Origin: a virus
Length of the DNA: 40,144 nt
Direction: 5' to 3' (one strand)
IMG/VR virus record: IMGVR_UViG_3300025889_000285
Location: 1 to 40,144 of that record
A model generated the notes under the pieces. The model searched no databases. It saw only the letters and a program-made list of their open reading frames with translations, and was not told where the DNA came from. Within the stretch, counting starts at the first letter, position 1. Every line of letters starts with the position of its first letter. This document shows, in pieces, positions 28,769 to 37,427 of this stretch. Made by a program: the position numbers and the translations under genes.

Positions 28769-29475
28769 AAAAACTAGAAATATATATCGGCTACGATCCG
28801 GTTGAATCGGTGGCATGGCACACATTGACGCATTCGATTCTAAGTCGAAGCTCGATCCCGGTGTCCTTTACGCCGGTTAATATTCGCAACCTGAAGAAAA
28901 TCTTCAATCGTAAACGCGACCCAAAACAAAGCAACGAGTTTTCTTTTTCACGCTTTTTAGTGCCTTACCTGAACAACTATCAAGGTTTCGCGCTGTTCAT
29001 GGACTGCGACATGATGCTGAGATGTGACATTGCGGAGATTCTTGAACAGGCAGAACTGGACCCAGGGAAGGCCGTTTATGTGGTGCAGCATTCCTATAAA
29101 CCCAGCGATAACATCAAGTATCTGGATACCGTTCAATACCCGTATCCGCGTAAAAACTGGTCGTCCGTGGTCTTGTGGGATTGCTCGCACCCTTCTAATC
29201 AAGCCGTCACGCCGGAATGGGTGGAGACTGCATCAGGGCTTGATTTACATAGATTCACCTGGCTGAAGGACGAGGAAATCGGCGAACTTGATGTCAGATG
29301 GAACTGGCTGGTGGGTGAATACGCCTCTCCACCGGAGGACGTGAAAAATGTTCACTGGACAATCGGCGGGCCGTATTTCCGTGAATACGCACACGTCGAC
29401 TTTGCAGACGAATGGTTTACTGAAAAATCCCTGATGAACCATTGCATGCAGAGAAGCGAGGTTAAAAGTGCGTAG
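28765..29475 (+). CDS. GT8-like glycosyltransferase
   Basis: 236 residues. IYIGYDPVESVAWHTLTHSI, FSRFLVPYLNNYQGFALFMD with CDMMLRCDI (the DxD), and KNWSSVVLWDCSH are features of GT8-like retaining transferases in phages and bacterial surface gene clusters. It is the last of the six modification genes and overlaps the zinc-finger gene that follows by eight bases. Confidence 0.8.
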   Translation: MKKLEIYIGYDPVESVAWHTLTHSILSRSSIPVSFTPVNIRNLKKIFNRKRDPKQSNEFSFSRFLVPYLNNYQGFALFMDCDMMLRCDIAEILEQAELDPGKAVYVVQHSYKPSDNIKYLDTVQYPYPRKNWSSVVLWDCSHPSNQAVTPEWVETASGLDLHRFTWLKDEEIGELDVRWNWLVGEYASPPEDVKNVHWTIGGPYFREYAHVDFADEWFTEKSLMNHCMQRSEVKSA

Positions 29476-29605
29476 GCGTGGCGGGACGCCTGAAGTCAGG
29501 GAAGTGAAGCCGGTTAAGCCGGTTTTTTTATGTCCTGTCTGTAAAAACGAATTCCGTACTGAGGTTGGCTTAAAGAGACATAGGACACGCATGCGTCATG
29601 AGTGA
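29468..29605 (+). CDS. Mini C2H2 zinc-finger protein, 45 aa
   Basis: The frame starts with GTG 29468, six bases after GAGG, inside the end of the GT8-like gene. It contains one textbook finger: CPVC, 12 residues (KNEFRTEVGLKR), H, five residues, H. A basic head (VRRRGG, then PEVREVKPVKP) and tail (RTRMRHE) suit nucleic-acid binding. Its end overlaps the start of the tail-adaptor gene by eight bases. Single-finger C2H2 proteins of this size are rare in bacteria and their role in phages is unknown. Confidence 0.68.
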   Translation: MRRRGGTPEVREVKPVKPVFLCPVCKNEFRTEVGLKRHRTRMRHE

Positions 29606-30206
29606 TTTGGGTACGATGGAAAACCGCATTGCAGATGAATTAAACCGGACGGACATGACTTCACATGCCCGCACGGCAATCCTGACAGCGGTGAAACACT
29701 TTGAAGGGGAAAGATTCTGGTTTTCAGAAGAACGCGCCACGGCTTCGACTGTCGCCTCACAGGAATGGTATGACCTACCAACGGACTTTCGCGGGATTGA
29801 TTCCATCACGGTGACGATCAACAACAATGCCTATCCATTGATTGAAAGAACCTACAATGAACTGGAAGACTGGAACATATCATCGTCAACCTATACCGGG
29901 TATCCCACAGACTTTGCCATCTACAACGATCAGCTTAGGCTGTATCCGATACCGAACGGCGCCTATACCCTGACGATCTCTTACATCAAGAACCTGTCAT
30001 CTCTGGCGACAGCGACAGATACGAATGCCTGGATGGTGGAAGCGGAGGAACTGATACGCTCAAGGGCGGAAAGCGATGTCTGCATGCGGGTTATTCGAGA
30101 CTTTGAGCGGGCGCAGGGTTTCAAGCTGTTGGAACAGGAAGCACTCAAAAGGTTGTTGAGAGAGTCGAATCGTAGGACATCTACTGGATTCACCCGCAGG
30201 CGATGA
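29598..30206 (+). CDS. Head-tail adaptor protein (P22 gp4-like position)
   Basis: 202 residues. A helical N terminus (MENRIADELNRTDMTSHART) is followed by a beta-rich middle with the pattern EWYDLPTDFRGIDSITVTIN and GYPTDFAIYNDQLRLYPIPN, then a helical end. This layout matches adaptor proteins that close the portal in podoviruses and siphoviruses (phage_gp4/DUF6682-like). It is the first tail gene after the modification island. Confidence 0.78.
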   Translation: MSDLGTMENRIADELNRTDMTSHARTAILTAVKHFEGERFWFSEERATASTVASQEWYDLPTDFRGIDSITVTINNNAYPLIERTYNELEDWNISSSTYTGYPTDFAIYNDQLRLYPIPNGAYTLTISYIKNLSSLATATDTNAWMVEAEELIRSRAESDVCMRVIRDFERAQGFKLLEQEALKRLLRESNRRTSTGFTRRR

Positions 30207-30511
30207 AACATTTTCGGATTTATTACACCGATCATCTTACCCATGATGACGATGTACAATCCGCGCCTTCTTATGGGGTTTTAGCTATCCTGCAGCGCAG
30301 GACCAGTGACGGCAGATGGTATATATCAAGTAATGCGCCCTATTACGCTTACAACGGCAGGGAGTGGTTACATTTTTATCAGAATGACATGGTGGATCAC
30401 CTAGTCCATCAGATACCCATCTCCAAATTGATTGTTGGCAGAATGACGGACAAAGGTGAGTTTAATCGTGTCTATGAACAAGCTAAAAAAGACAAAGACA
30501 CAATGGATTAA
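30203..30511 (+). CDS. Small virion-region protein, 102 aa
   Basis: The pattern MKHFRIYYTDHLTHDDD, VQSAPSYGVLAILQRRTSDG, then YYAYNGREWLHFYQNDMVDH is common to small proteins in podovirus late operons. No function is known; it may be a tail assembly factor. Start overlaps the adaptor stop by four bases. Its 3' end overlaps the long fibre-like gene by 38 bases. Confidence 0.75.
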   Translation: MKHFRIYYTDHLTHDDDVQSAPSYGVLAILQRRTSDGRWYISSNAPYYAYNGREWLHFYQNDMVDHLVHQIPISKLIVGRMTDKGEFNRVYEQAKKDKDTMD

Positions 30512-32774
30512 CACCCGCACCGAATGGGTATGGGATGGTGAAAAATATGTAGAAATACTCAACGAGGGATATGAGTATTCCGGCCCTGTTGCCAGGGCTA
30601 CCGATCCGCCCGTCATGCACGTCACCAACTGGCAGTTCCAGTCAGAGGGTGCTGAAAGCACATCGGGTAATTTGATCGGAACAGTCAATGTGAATCCCAC
30701 GTTGGCACTGGATACAACCTATTTCATTCGCTGGGGTTTGGAGGAAACTTCAGGAAACGCCAGCAAGAACACCACGGCGCAACTGCGTTATCGTGTGGAT
30801 GGCGGGGCTTGGACAGATGTTAATTCAACATCGTCCTATGTCAGATCAACCACAACAGGCTCTGTTACTGACGGGGCTGATACCAGCCAGTTAATCACCA
30901 GTTTTACTCACGATTCAACCAATGAGGCTTTCGATAGTGGCGATGGGGTTGCTGGGGGTGCTAATGCTGACTTCACCACTAATGGTGCAGAGTTTGTTTA
31001 TTCAATTCAGTTTCGTTCAGCAGAGTATGCCGGTGAAACGATTGAATTACACATCAACCAGGAAGATGACACAGATTTTGATTCGTACAATCAGTCTGAT
31101 CCGAGTCTGACATTTCCGGTTGTAGCGACAGCCACTCCGAGCCAGGGGCTGCACAACATTGTAGGGCAGACGCCCTCAATCACCTTCACGTTGAGGGTTG
31201 ATCCGCAACAGGGCTTATGGACTTCCGAAGGGCAGACGCCCGCGATTGATTTCGGTGAAATCATCGTCAACCTGGAACCGTCACAGGGACTGTGGAACTG
31301 GGTAAGTCAAACCCTTGAGTGGGCGGCAATCCGTGAACTCAGCCCGTCACAGGGGTTGCTGAACCAGGTCAGCCAATCCGTGTCGGTGGATTCATGGAGT
31401 GAAATCAAACCCACGCAAGGTTTGTTAAATCTGGTCAGTCAGGCTGTCACGCTTGACGCCTGGAATGAAGTCAAACCCACACAGGGTTTGTTAAATCAAA
31501 TCAGTCAGACGCCCTCGATTGGGATCGCGGTGAATTTGCAGCCTGCACAGGGGCTGCACAAATTCATCAGCCAGTCCGTGACTGTTACCCGTGATGTCAA
31601 TCTGCAGCCTGTTGCGGGTTACTGGGTGGTTAAAAATTACGTGCAGGATGCGTCCACGCCGCAGATTTCCCAATGGTGGGATTCTGACTACGGCCAGTGG
31701 GACAATGATGACGAACCCTGGGACTGGTACATTGCGCGTCCGTCTGCCGGTTTGCATTCGATCAGCAGTTATATTGTCACTGTTACGATAGAGCAGAAAG
31801 TCCTGCCCTCGACGGGATTTCATAGCCAACAGGCGCAGACACCCACTGTTAGCACGGTGGTCAATGTCCTGCCCACCCAAGGGCTGCAGAATCTGTTGGG
31901 CCAAACTGTCACGGTTGATTCGTGGAACGAGGTCAAGCCCACGCAGGGACTGCTGAACCTGGTCGGCCAAAGTCCAACCGTTGCCGGGGTGGGCACTTCG
32001 GCCACGGTGACACCCACCCAAGGGCTGCATAATTTAATCGCTCAAACCCAGACGGTTGATTCATGGCACGAGGTCAAGCCTTCTGACGGGCTGCACTCGA
32101 CCACGGGCCAGACGCCCACGGTGGTGACGATCTTCACCCTTGCGCCAGACACCGGAAAGCTGAACCTGGTCGGCCAGACGCCGGAGGCAACATGGGTGGC
32201 AGACATCTTCCCGTCTGCCGGATTAATCAAACTCATCGCTCAAACCCAGACGGTTGATTCATGGTATGAGCGCAAGCCCACGCAGGGGCTGTGGAACTGG
32301 TCTGCACAGACGCCCGCATCTGAGTTGATTATTAACCTTCAACCCACACAAGGGTTGTTGAAGCATGTCAGTCAGACGCCGACTGTGGATTCATGGAACG
32401 AAGTCAAGCCACAGGCCGGGCTGCACAATTTAATTGGCCAGACACCCACGGCCCTGCCGGTGGGCTTCTCGCAACTGGAACCCAGCGCGGGACTTCTGAA
32501 AACATCGGGCCAAATGCCCACCGTGGAACGGGAATGGGAAACCTTTCCCAGCAGAGGGTTGTGGAAGACTCGGGGTTCTGCGGCTTCACAGACATTTGAA
32601 TTTGCGGTCCTGCCGACCCACGGGAGGATCACATTCACAGGCTACACCATGATTGTTACAACTGGCCCATGGAAGCCTATACAGGATGAAATCAGCGTTT
32701 GGACGCCGGTTTCTGATGCGTCATCTACCTGGTCAACCGTGGCCAGTTCAGCAACAACTTGGACTTCAATTTAG
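30474..32774 (+). CDS. Long repeat-containing tail appendage protein, 766 aa
   Basis: The N-terminal 220 residues are beta-rich and probably dock the protein to the tail. From about residue 221 to 730 there are 22 tandem units of 20-25 residues built on P(T/S)QGLLNLVGQTPTV, often linked by DSWNEVK. The C terminus is short and Trp-rich (WTPVSDASSTWSTVASSATTW), like the ends of adhesins with short carbohydrate-binding tips. The repeat length suggests a long thin fibre. One unit recurs in the 288-aa protein at 36542. ATG 30474 is preceded by AAAGGTGAG; GTG 30468 is also possible. Confidence 0.8.
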   Translation: MNKLKKTKTQWINTRTEWVWDGEKYVEILNEGYEYSGPVARATDPPVMHVTNWQFQSEGAESTSGNLIGTVNVNPTLALDTTYFIRWGLEETSGNASKNTTAQLRYRVDGGAWTDVNSTSSYVRSTTTGSVTDGADTSQLITSFTHDSTNEAFDSGDGVAGGANADFTTNGAEFVYSIQFRSAEYAGETIELHINQEDDTDFDSYNQSDPSLTFPVVATATPSQGLHNIVGQTPSITFTLRVDPQQGLWTSEGQTPAIDFGEIIVNLEPSQGLWNWVSQTLEWAAIRELSPSQGLLNQVSQSVSVDSWSEIKPTQGLLNLVSQAVTLDAWNEVKPTQGLLNQISQTPSIGIAVNLQPAQGLHKFISQSVTVTRDVNLQPVAGYWVVKNYVQDASTPQISQWWDSDYGQWDNDDEPWDWYIARPSAGLHSISSYIVTVTIEQKVLPSTGFHSQQAQTPTVSTVVNVLPTQGLQNLLGQTVTVDSWNEVKPTQGLLNLVGQSPTVAGVGTSATVTPTQGLHNLIAQTQTVDSWHEVKPSDGLHSTTGQTPTVVTIFTLAPDTGKLNLVGQTPEATWVADIFPSAGLIKLIAQTQTVDSWYERKPTQGLWNWSAQTPASELIINLQPTQGLLKHVSQTPTVDSWNEVKPQAGLHNLIGQTPTALPVGFSQLEPSAGLLKTSGQMPTVEREWETFPSRGLWKTRGSAASQTFEFAVLPTHGRITFTGYTMIVTTGPWKPIQDEISVWTPVSDASSTWSTVASSATTWTSI
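31133..32660 (+). repeat. Twenty-two tandem protein-coding repeats
   Basis: Units of roughly 60-75 bases encode P-[TS]-x-G-[LFY]-x4-[GSA]-Q-x-x-x-[VI]. Several share near-identical DNA (GATTCATGGAACGAAGTCAA variants). Unit number could change by recombination between copies. Confidence 0.85.
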
Positions 32775-32784
32775 GAGATTTAAC

Positions 32785-33246
32785 ATGGCAGCGGGTAAAT
32801 TTTTCACCTACACAACCGCAATCAAATACATACTGCAGGGCAACATCGACCTTGACGGCGATACCATTGTCGCCTATCCCTTGCATTCAGGTTATACACC
32901 GTCGACTGCATCGCACTCTGCTCTAGGGCAGATCACGAATTTTCAGTCCACTGCGTCATCCACTATTGTGAATTCGATTGCCTTGAGCAGTTTGAATGTC
33001 ACCGGTTCTGGCGCAGTGGCCGTCAAATTTGATGCTGCTGATATTGCCGGGTTCTCATCGGATGGCGACACCTTCCAATGTAAATATGTGGCACTGGTCG
33101 CACAGTCCGCATCTGCAGGCGGGGTGGATAATCTGCTTATCGGTTTCTTTGACACCGACACGGCTGCTTCGACAGGCGTTGAGGCAACACAGGTGAATGT
33201 CACCTGGGCGGCAGGCGGCATCTTCAAAGTAGACGGCAATCAATAG
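32785..33246 (+). CDS. Small beta-rich virion protein, 153 aa
   Basis: ATG 32785 follows AGGAG at seven bases. The earlier open frame from 32653 overlaps the previous gene and is not supported. The product has repeated Ser/Ala/Thr/Val stretches (ALGQITNFQSTASSTIVNSI, ALVAQSASAGGVDNLLIGFF) typical of small tail or capsid surface proteins. No family is recognised. It lies between two fibre genes. Confidence 0.7.
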   Translation: MAAGKFFTYTTAIKYILQGNIDLDGDTIVAYPLHSGYTPSTASHSALGQITNFQSTASSTIVNSIALSSLNVTGSGAVAVKFDAADIAGFSSDGDTFQCKYVALVAQSASAGGVDNLLIGFFDTDTAASTGVEATQVNVTWAAGGIFKVDGNQ

Positions 33247-33255
33247 GTGACATAG

Positions 33256-34560
33256 ATGGGTCTTGAAACTGGAACATACATATCGGACTTGAATTCCGCG
33301 AATCCGTTAGGCACTGATCTGAAGTCTGCCGGTGACGATCATTTAAGGCTCATCAAGTCCACCATTCTTGCCACGTTTCCTAATATCACAGGTGCTGTGA
33401 CCTCGACGCATACCGAATTGAACTATGTGGATGTCACGACATTAGGCACGGTTCAAGCCAGTAAAGCGGTCACTGCCGATGGTAGTGGGAATATCAACCT
33501 TGGTACTGGTAATTTAACCAATGGTGGCACTGCTGCTTTTGGCGCATTGACTTGTACGGCCCTCACCTCTACGGGTATTGACGATAATGCCTCAAGCACT
33601 GCCCTTACCATTGACTCCAGCCAGAACGCATCGTTCACAGGTAACGTCACCCTTGGAGATGCCAGCACTGACACTGTAACGGTGAATGGGTATATTGGGG
33701 TGGGGGGTTCTGGTGGTTCATCTACGGGTATTTGGGTTAGAAATTCTGCACTTACTGGAACAACTCAGCGAGGCATATTAAATTATCCAGTAGGTTCATC
33801 TGCTGCAACATCGGCTATTAATGGATTTGAAGCCGTTGTCTCTACTGCCGCTGCTTCCTTTACTGTCTCAAACGTATCAGCGTATTACGCTGATAATGCT
33901 ACCAAAGGAGCAGGCTCCACCATCACCAACCAGCACGGCCTCTACATCGCCGACCAAACCCAAGGCACTAACAACTACGGAATCACTTCCGCAGTTACCT
34001 CTGGTGCGAACAAGTGGAACATCTATGCGAGCGGGACGGCGAGTAATTATTTTGCTGGGAATGTCGGGATAGGTACGAATTCGCCACAGATACAAGCATG
34101 GAGAACTGGCGCGACTGCTACAGTTCTCGGTTCGGTTGCTGGAAATTTAGAGGTTGCATCTTCTCGCGGGGATGCTGATGGGGTGGCTGTTGGCGCGATT
34201 GAATTCGCATGGACGACCAATGACACAAACCACAAACACCTTGCAATTATCGAGGCACAAACGTCAGGGGCTACCGCAGGACAACGTGGCGGGGCGCTAA
34301 AGTTCCTAACCAAAGCAAACGGCACCGCTGCACCCACAGAACGTATGCGCATCGACTCCAGCGGTAACGTTTACGGCACAACCGGCACAACCGGAATGAC
34401 CGATGGTTTCTTCTTTATGCCAGCAGCAGCAGGCGCACCATCAGGTACACCAACAGTCACCACTGCCACACTAGCCGCGTTCTATTACGACACCACCAAT
34501 AAGAAATTCTACGTTTATAACCATGTAGCTAACGCATGGGAAGGAGTGACTTTAAGCTAA
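33256..34560 (+). CDS. Tail fibre protein, 434 aa
   Basis: The N terminus (ETGTYISDLNSANPLGTDLK, then SAGDDHLRLIKSTILATFPN) is a well-known phage fibre start that attaches to the tail. The rest is Thr/Gly/Ser/Asn-rich beta-helix-like sequence (GSGNINLGTGNLTNGGTAAF, TERMRIDSSGNVYGTTGTTG). The C-terminal part (FYYDTTNKKFYVYNHVANAW) is a small domain common to fibre tips. It lacks the Ser-Asp chaperone of self-cleaving fibres. Probable receptor-binding protein. Confidence 0.88.
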   Translation: MGLETGTYISDLNSANPLGTDLKSAGDDHLRLIKSTILATFPNITGAVTSTHTELNYVDVTTLGTVQASKAVTADGSGNINLGTGNLTNGGTAAFGALTCTALTSTGIDDNASSTALTIDSSQNASFTGNVTLGDASTDTVTVNGYIGVGGSGGSSTGIWVRNSALTGTTQRGILNYPVGSSAATSAINGFEAVVSTAAASFTVSNVSAYYADNATKGAGSTITNQHGLYIADQTQGTNNYGITSAVTSGANKWNIYASGTASNYFAGNVGIGTNSPQIQAWRTGATATVLGSVAGNLEVASSRGDADGVAVGAIEFAWTTNDTNHKHLAIIEAQTSGATAGQRGGALKFLTKANGTAAPTERMRIDSSGNVYGTTGTTGMTDGFFFMPAAAGAPSGTPTVTTATLAAFYYDTTNKKFYVYNHVANAWEGVTLS

Positions 34561-34844
34561 TGCTTATCCTGCTCATCATCTTCATCGCCCTGCAACTCGC
34601 AGACGGCTATACCACATACCGCATTCTCAGTGCGGGTGGGCGTGAACTGAATCCAGTGGTGGATTGGGCGATCCTGCAGACGGACATTGTAACGGGCATT
34701 AGCGCAAGCAAGATGGTAGCCGTTGCAGGAGGTGGTGTTTTGTATTTCTTGCAGCAAGAGACTTTGCTGTTTCTACTGATCGCGGTGTATGCCGTGGTTG
34801 TTTTGAAAAACCTTAAACAAATGAGGCATAAAAATGAATCCTGA
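34560..34844 (+). CDS. DUF5658-like small membrane protein
   Basis: 94 residues with three hydrophobic segments (LILLIIFIALQL, GISASKMVAVAGGGVLYFLQ, LLFLLIAVYAVVVL). The pattern LQLADGYTTYRILSAGGREL with NPVVDW next is that of DUF5658. Found in many phages after fibre genes; function unknown, perhaps membrane-related at lysis or entry. Start shares a base with the fibre stop. Confidence 0.78.
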   Translation: MLILLIIFIALQLADGYTTYRILSAGGRELNPVVDWAILQTDIVTGISASKMVAVAGGGVLYFLQQETLLFLLIAVYAVVVLKNLKQMRHKNES

Positions 34845-35004
34845 CATTGCTAGAGTTATGGCGGCCTTTCTTTCTCGCGTTGATCTGAAAGGCAGTGAAG
34901 TCCCGGCCTATAACGCTTGCTTAAATGAATTGTCGCAGCACATCCCGCAAGATGAGTCGCCCGTAGAAGTTGAAACAGCAGAGGTTAAAGAAGAAGCCGC
35001 ATGA
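34834..35004 (+). CDS. Small acidic protein, 56 aa
   Basis: Start ATG 34834 has GAGG seven bases upstream and lies inside the end of the membrane gene. Its TGA overlaps the next start (ATGA at 35001). The product (MNPDIARVMAAFLSRVDLKG, then a Glu/Val-rich tail ending KEEAA) is helical then acidic. Function unknown; gene packing on both sides supports it as real. Confidence 0.68.
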   Translation: MNPDIARVMAAFLSRVDLKGSEVPAYNACLNELSQHIPQDESPVEVETAEVKEEAA

Positions 35005-36545
35005 TATACAGTGTGCCGAATGCCGGAAGCCTCGGCATTATCAAGGACATTGAAAGCCAGGAACTGCCACCGGAAGCCTGGACGGATGGCGTCAATGTCC
35101 GGTTCGATGATGGCAAGGTCTACAAGGTGGACGGCTATTCGTCCATTTTCACGCCGTCCGTATCTGATGCGAATTGGATCACGCCTGTGCAGACCAAGAC
35201 CGATATCTATTGGGCCTATTGCGGGACGGATGATATTTATGTCTATCGTCCGAGCGCAGACACACACCACAAAATTACCCGTGCAGCCGGTGTCTACACA
35301 GGCACGGCAGCCGCCCGCTGGAATGGTGGCGTGTTGGGCACGGTGGGTATTTTCAACAACGGCACGGATGTGCCGCAGTCATGGAACCCGGCATTGCATG
35401 GGACGTTGTTAGTCAATCTCCCAAACTGGCCGTCAGGCGTGACTGCAAAAGTCATACGGCCTTACAAAAATTTCCTGGTCGGGCTGGACATCACAAAATC
35501 AGGCTCAACCTACCCGCAGATGGTGAAGTGGTCTAATCCTGCCGAAGCGGGCGCAGTGCCTACCACCTGGGACCAAACAGATACATCTCAGAATGCCGGT
35601 GAAGTTATCCTGGCCGATACCGGCGGTTTTCTGGTGGACTGTTTACCCATGCGGGACGTAAACATTGTTTACAAGGATTCCGAAGTCTACGGGATGCAAT
35701 TCATCGGCGGGCAGTTGGTATTCAGGTTTAATCAAATCCTCAAAACTTCCGGCCTGATCGCCCAAGGTTGTGCAAAAGAATTCAAAGGCCAGCACTTTGT
35801 CATCGCAAATGACGACATTATTTTATTCAATGGCAATGATGCCGAGTCCATCATTGACCGCCGCCTGGCTAGAACAGTATTCGCTGAAATTGATTCAACC
35901 AACTATGCAAACTGCTTTGTCGTGCCGAATTATTCGCAGATGGAAATGTGGTTTTGTTACCCGCAGGGCGGGGATACCTATGCCACCAAAGCGGCGATCT
36001 GGAACTGGCGTGAAAACACCTGGGGCTTCCGCGATCTTCCCACCACGCCATATATTTCGTTTGGCGTCTATGGCGCAGGGACACTGAACAACTGGGACAC
36101 GGACAGCAATGCCTGGGACACGGATAACACATTCTGGGGGTCACAAAACTACAACCCGACAATCTCTGAACTGATTGGCATTGCCACAGGCAACGGCTAC
36201 AAGATGAATGACACCCATCAAGCCGCAGGCACAGACATCACCTCCTGGGTGGAACGGACCAACCTTCCGCTGGGCGGGCATCAGGGCAAGGTCATGGTGA
36301 CAGCTGTATATCCAAGGGTGGAACTGGGCGCATCCTCCACCTTGTCCGTCTATGTCGGTGAACACAATGCCATTGAAGACCCTGTAACCTGGAGTGGGCC
36401 TTTTACCTTCACGCCTGGGACAGACTATAAGGTTGATTGTCGGGTAACAGGCAGGTACATCGCCATCAAATTTGAATTTCCTGGCGACAATTCTGGCAAC
36501 CTGTCAGGCTATGAAATCGAGTATGAACTGGCGGGACTTCGATGA
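35001..36545 (+). CDS. Tail tube/nozzle-like protein, 514 aa
   Basis: The sequence is beta-rich with recurring short motifs (GTDDIYVYRPS, GGQLVFRFNQILKTSG, KAAIWNWRENTWGFRDLPTT), a beta-propeller-like layout. It corresponds in place and type to P22 gp10 and similar podovirus tail-hub proteins that lie between adaptor and needle. The N terminus (NAGSLGIIKDIESQELPPEA, then WTDGVNVRFDDGKVYKVDGY) is the family's conserved start. It would form the tube through which DNA passes. Confidence 0.82.
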   Translation: MIYSVPNAGSLGIIKDIESQELPPEAWTDGVNVRFDDGKVYKVDGYSSIFTPSVSDANWITPVQTKTDIYWAYCGTDDIYVYRPSADTHHKITRAAGVYTGTAAARWNGGVLGTVGIFNNGTDVPQSWNPALHGTLLVNLPNWPSGVTAKVIRPYKNFLVGLDITKSGSTYPQMVKWSNPAEAGAVPTTWDQTDTSQNAGEVILADTGGFLVDCLPMRDVNIVYKDSEVYGMQFIGGQLVFRFNQILKTSGLIAQGCAKEFKGQHFVIANDDIILFNGNDAESIIDRRLARTVFAEIDSTNYANCFVVPNYSQMEMWFCYPQGGDTYATKAAIWNWRENTWGFRDLPTTPYISFGVYGAGTLNNWDTDSNAWDTDNTFWGSQNYNPTISELIGIATGNGYKMNDTHQAAGTDITSWVERTNLPLGGHQGKVMVTAVYPRVELGASSTLSVYVGEHNAIEDPVTWSGPFTFTPGTDYKVDCRVTGRYIAIKFEFPGDNSGNLSGYEIEYELAGLR

Positions 36546-37408
36546 GGTTTTATCCTGAACCTCCTCCACACCTCGACACGGAGGAAGGCCGGATTCTGGC
36601 TGAATATCTGTACCGGCAGTTGTTGCAGATATCCGGTGAACAGACGCAGGATTTGGATAAATCGGGCATGGTCCCTCCAAGGTACGTTGACGGGATGCTC
36701 AGGTATGCGGACGGGACCGGCTGGGACCCTGGCAACGGGGAGGGACTTTATGCCTTTTTCAAGAACAGATGGAACTATGTGACTACCACACCCACAGATG
36801 GCGTGTGGGAAGACCTGCTGGCTGATTTGTCTGGCGCACAACCAGGCGTGTCTTCGCCCGCTGACTGGGAGGTTTTCAGGGATGGCATTGTCATGCCGAC
36901 CTTCAGCGACACCATAGAAGAAGATGTTTATGTAAATTTTCATATACCGCATCATCTTTTAATCAGTGCCGAGTCAAAATTGCATGTTCACGTTCACTGG
37001 TCGCCGGGCAACAACACCGACACAGGAGTGGTGAGATGGGGTCTGGAATATACCTATGCCAAAGGACATGGACAGGAAGCCTTTCCAGCCACGCAGACGG
37101 CCTACATCAACCAGGCCGGGCCAGGTGTAGCCTACCAGCACATGATCGCTGAGATGTCCTACGAGGACGCCATACCCTCGACTGACCTGGAGACTGATTC
37201 GATTATTTCAATTCGCGTCTTTCGCGACGTGGGATCGAGTGAGGACACCTTTTCGGGTGATGCCTACGGGTTTCAGTGTGACATCCATTATTTGAAAAAC
37301 GGCAAGTCAGGCACGAAGAACAAAGCGCCCGATTTTGACAATCATTCATTCCTGCGTCCGACCACGGGTGTGGTCAATTTTATCGGGCAAGCGCCCACAG
37401 TCTTATAA
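36542..37408 (+). CDS. Tail-region protein with a C-terminal fibre-repeat unit, 288 aa
   Basis: The N-terminal half has helical and Pro-rich parts (FYPEPPPHLDTEEGRILAEY). The middle is beta-rich (LHVHVHWSPGNNTDTGVVRW, a segment with three His). The last 20 residues include RPTTGVVNFIGQAPTV, one unit of the repeats in the 766-aa appendage. This suggests the two proteins interact or exchange ends. No named family. Start overlaps the hub gene by four bases. Confidence 0.75.
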   Translation: MRFYPEPPPHLDTEEGRILAEYLYRQLLQISGEQTQDLDKSGMVPPRYVDGMLRYADGTGWDPGNGEGLYAFFKNRWNYVTTTPTDGVWEDLLADLSGAQPGVSSPADWEVFRDGIVMPTFSDTIEEDVYVNFHIPHHLLISAESKLHVHVHWSPGNNTDTGVVRWGLEYTYAKGHGQEAFPATQTAYINQAGPGVAYQHMIAEMSYEDAIPSTDLETDSIISIRVFRDVGSSEDTFSGDAYGFQCDIHYLKNGKSGTKNKAPDFDNHSFLRPTTGVVNFIGQAPTVL

Positions 37409-37427
37409 CTCTCGTCTAGGAAATAAC

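Noticed and set aside
29510-29529. Terminator after the GT8-like gene
   Set aside because: CCGG-TTAAG-CCGG followed by T looks like a terminator, but it lies inside the zinc-finger coding frame and the stem has only four good pairs.
31491-32030. 179-codon minus-strand frame in the fibre repeats
   Set aside because: It mirrors the tandem repeats of the plus-strand gene and has no independent support.
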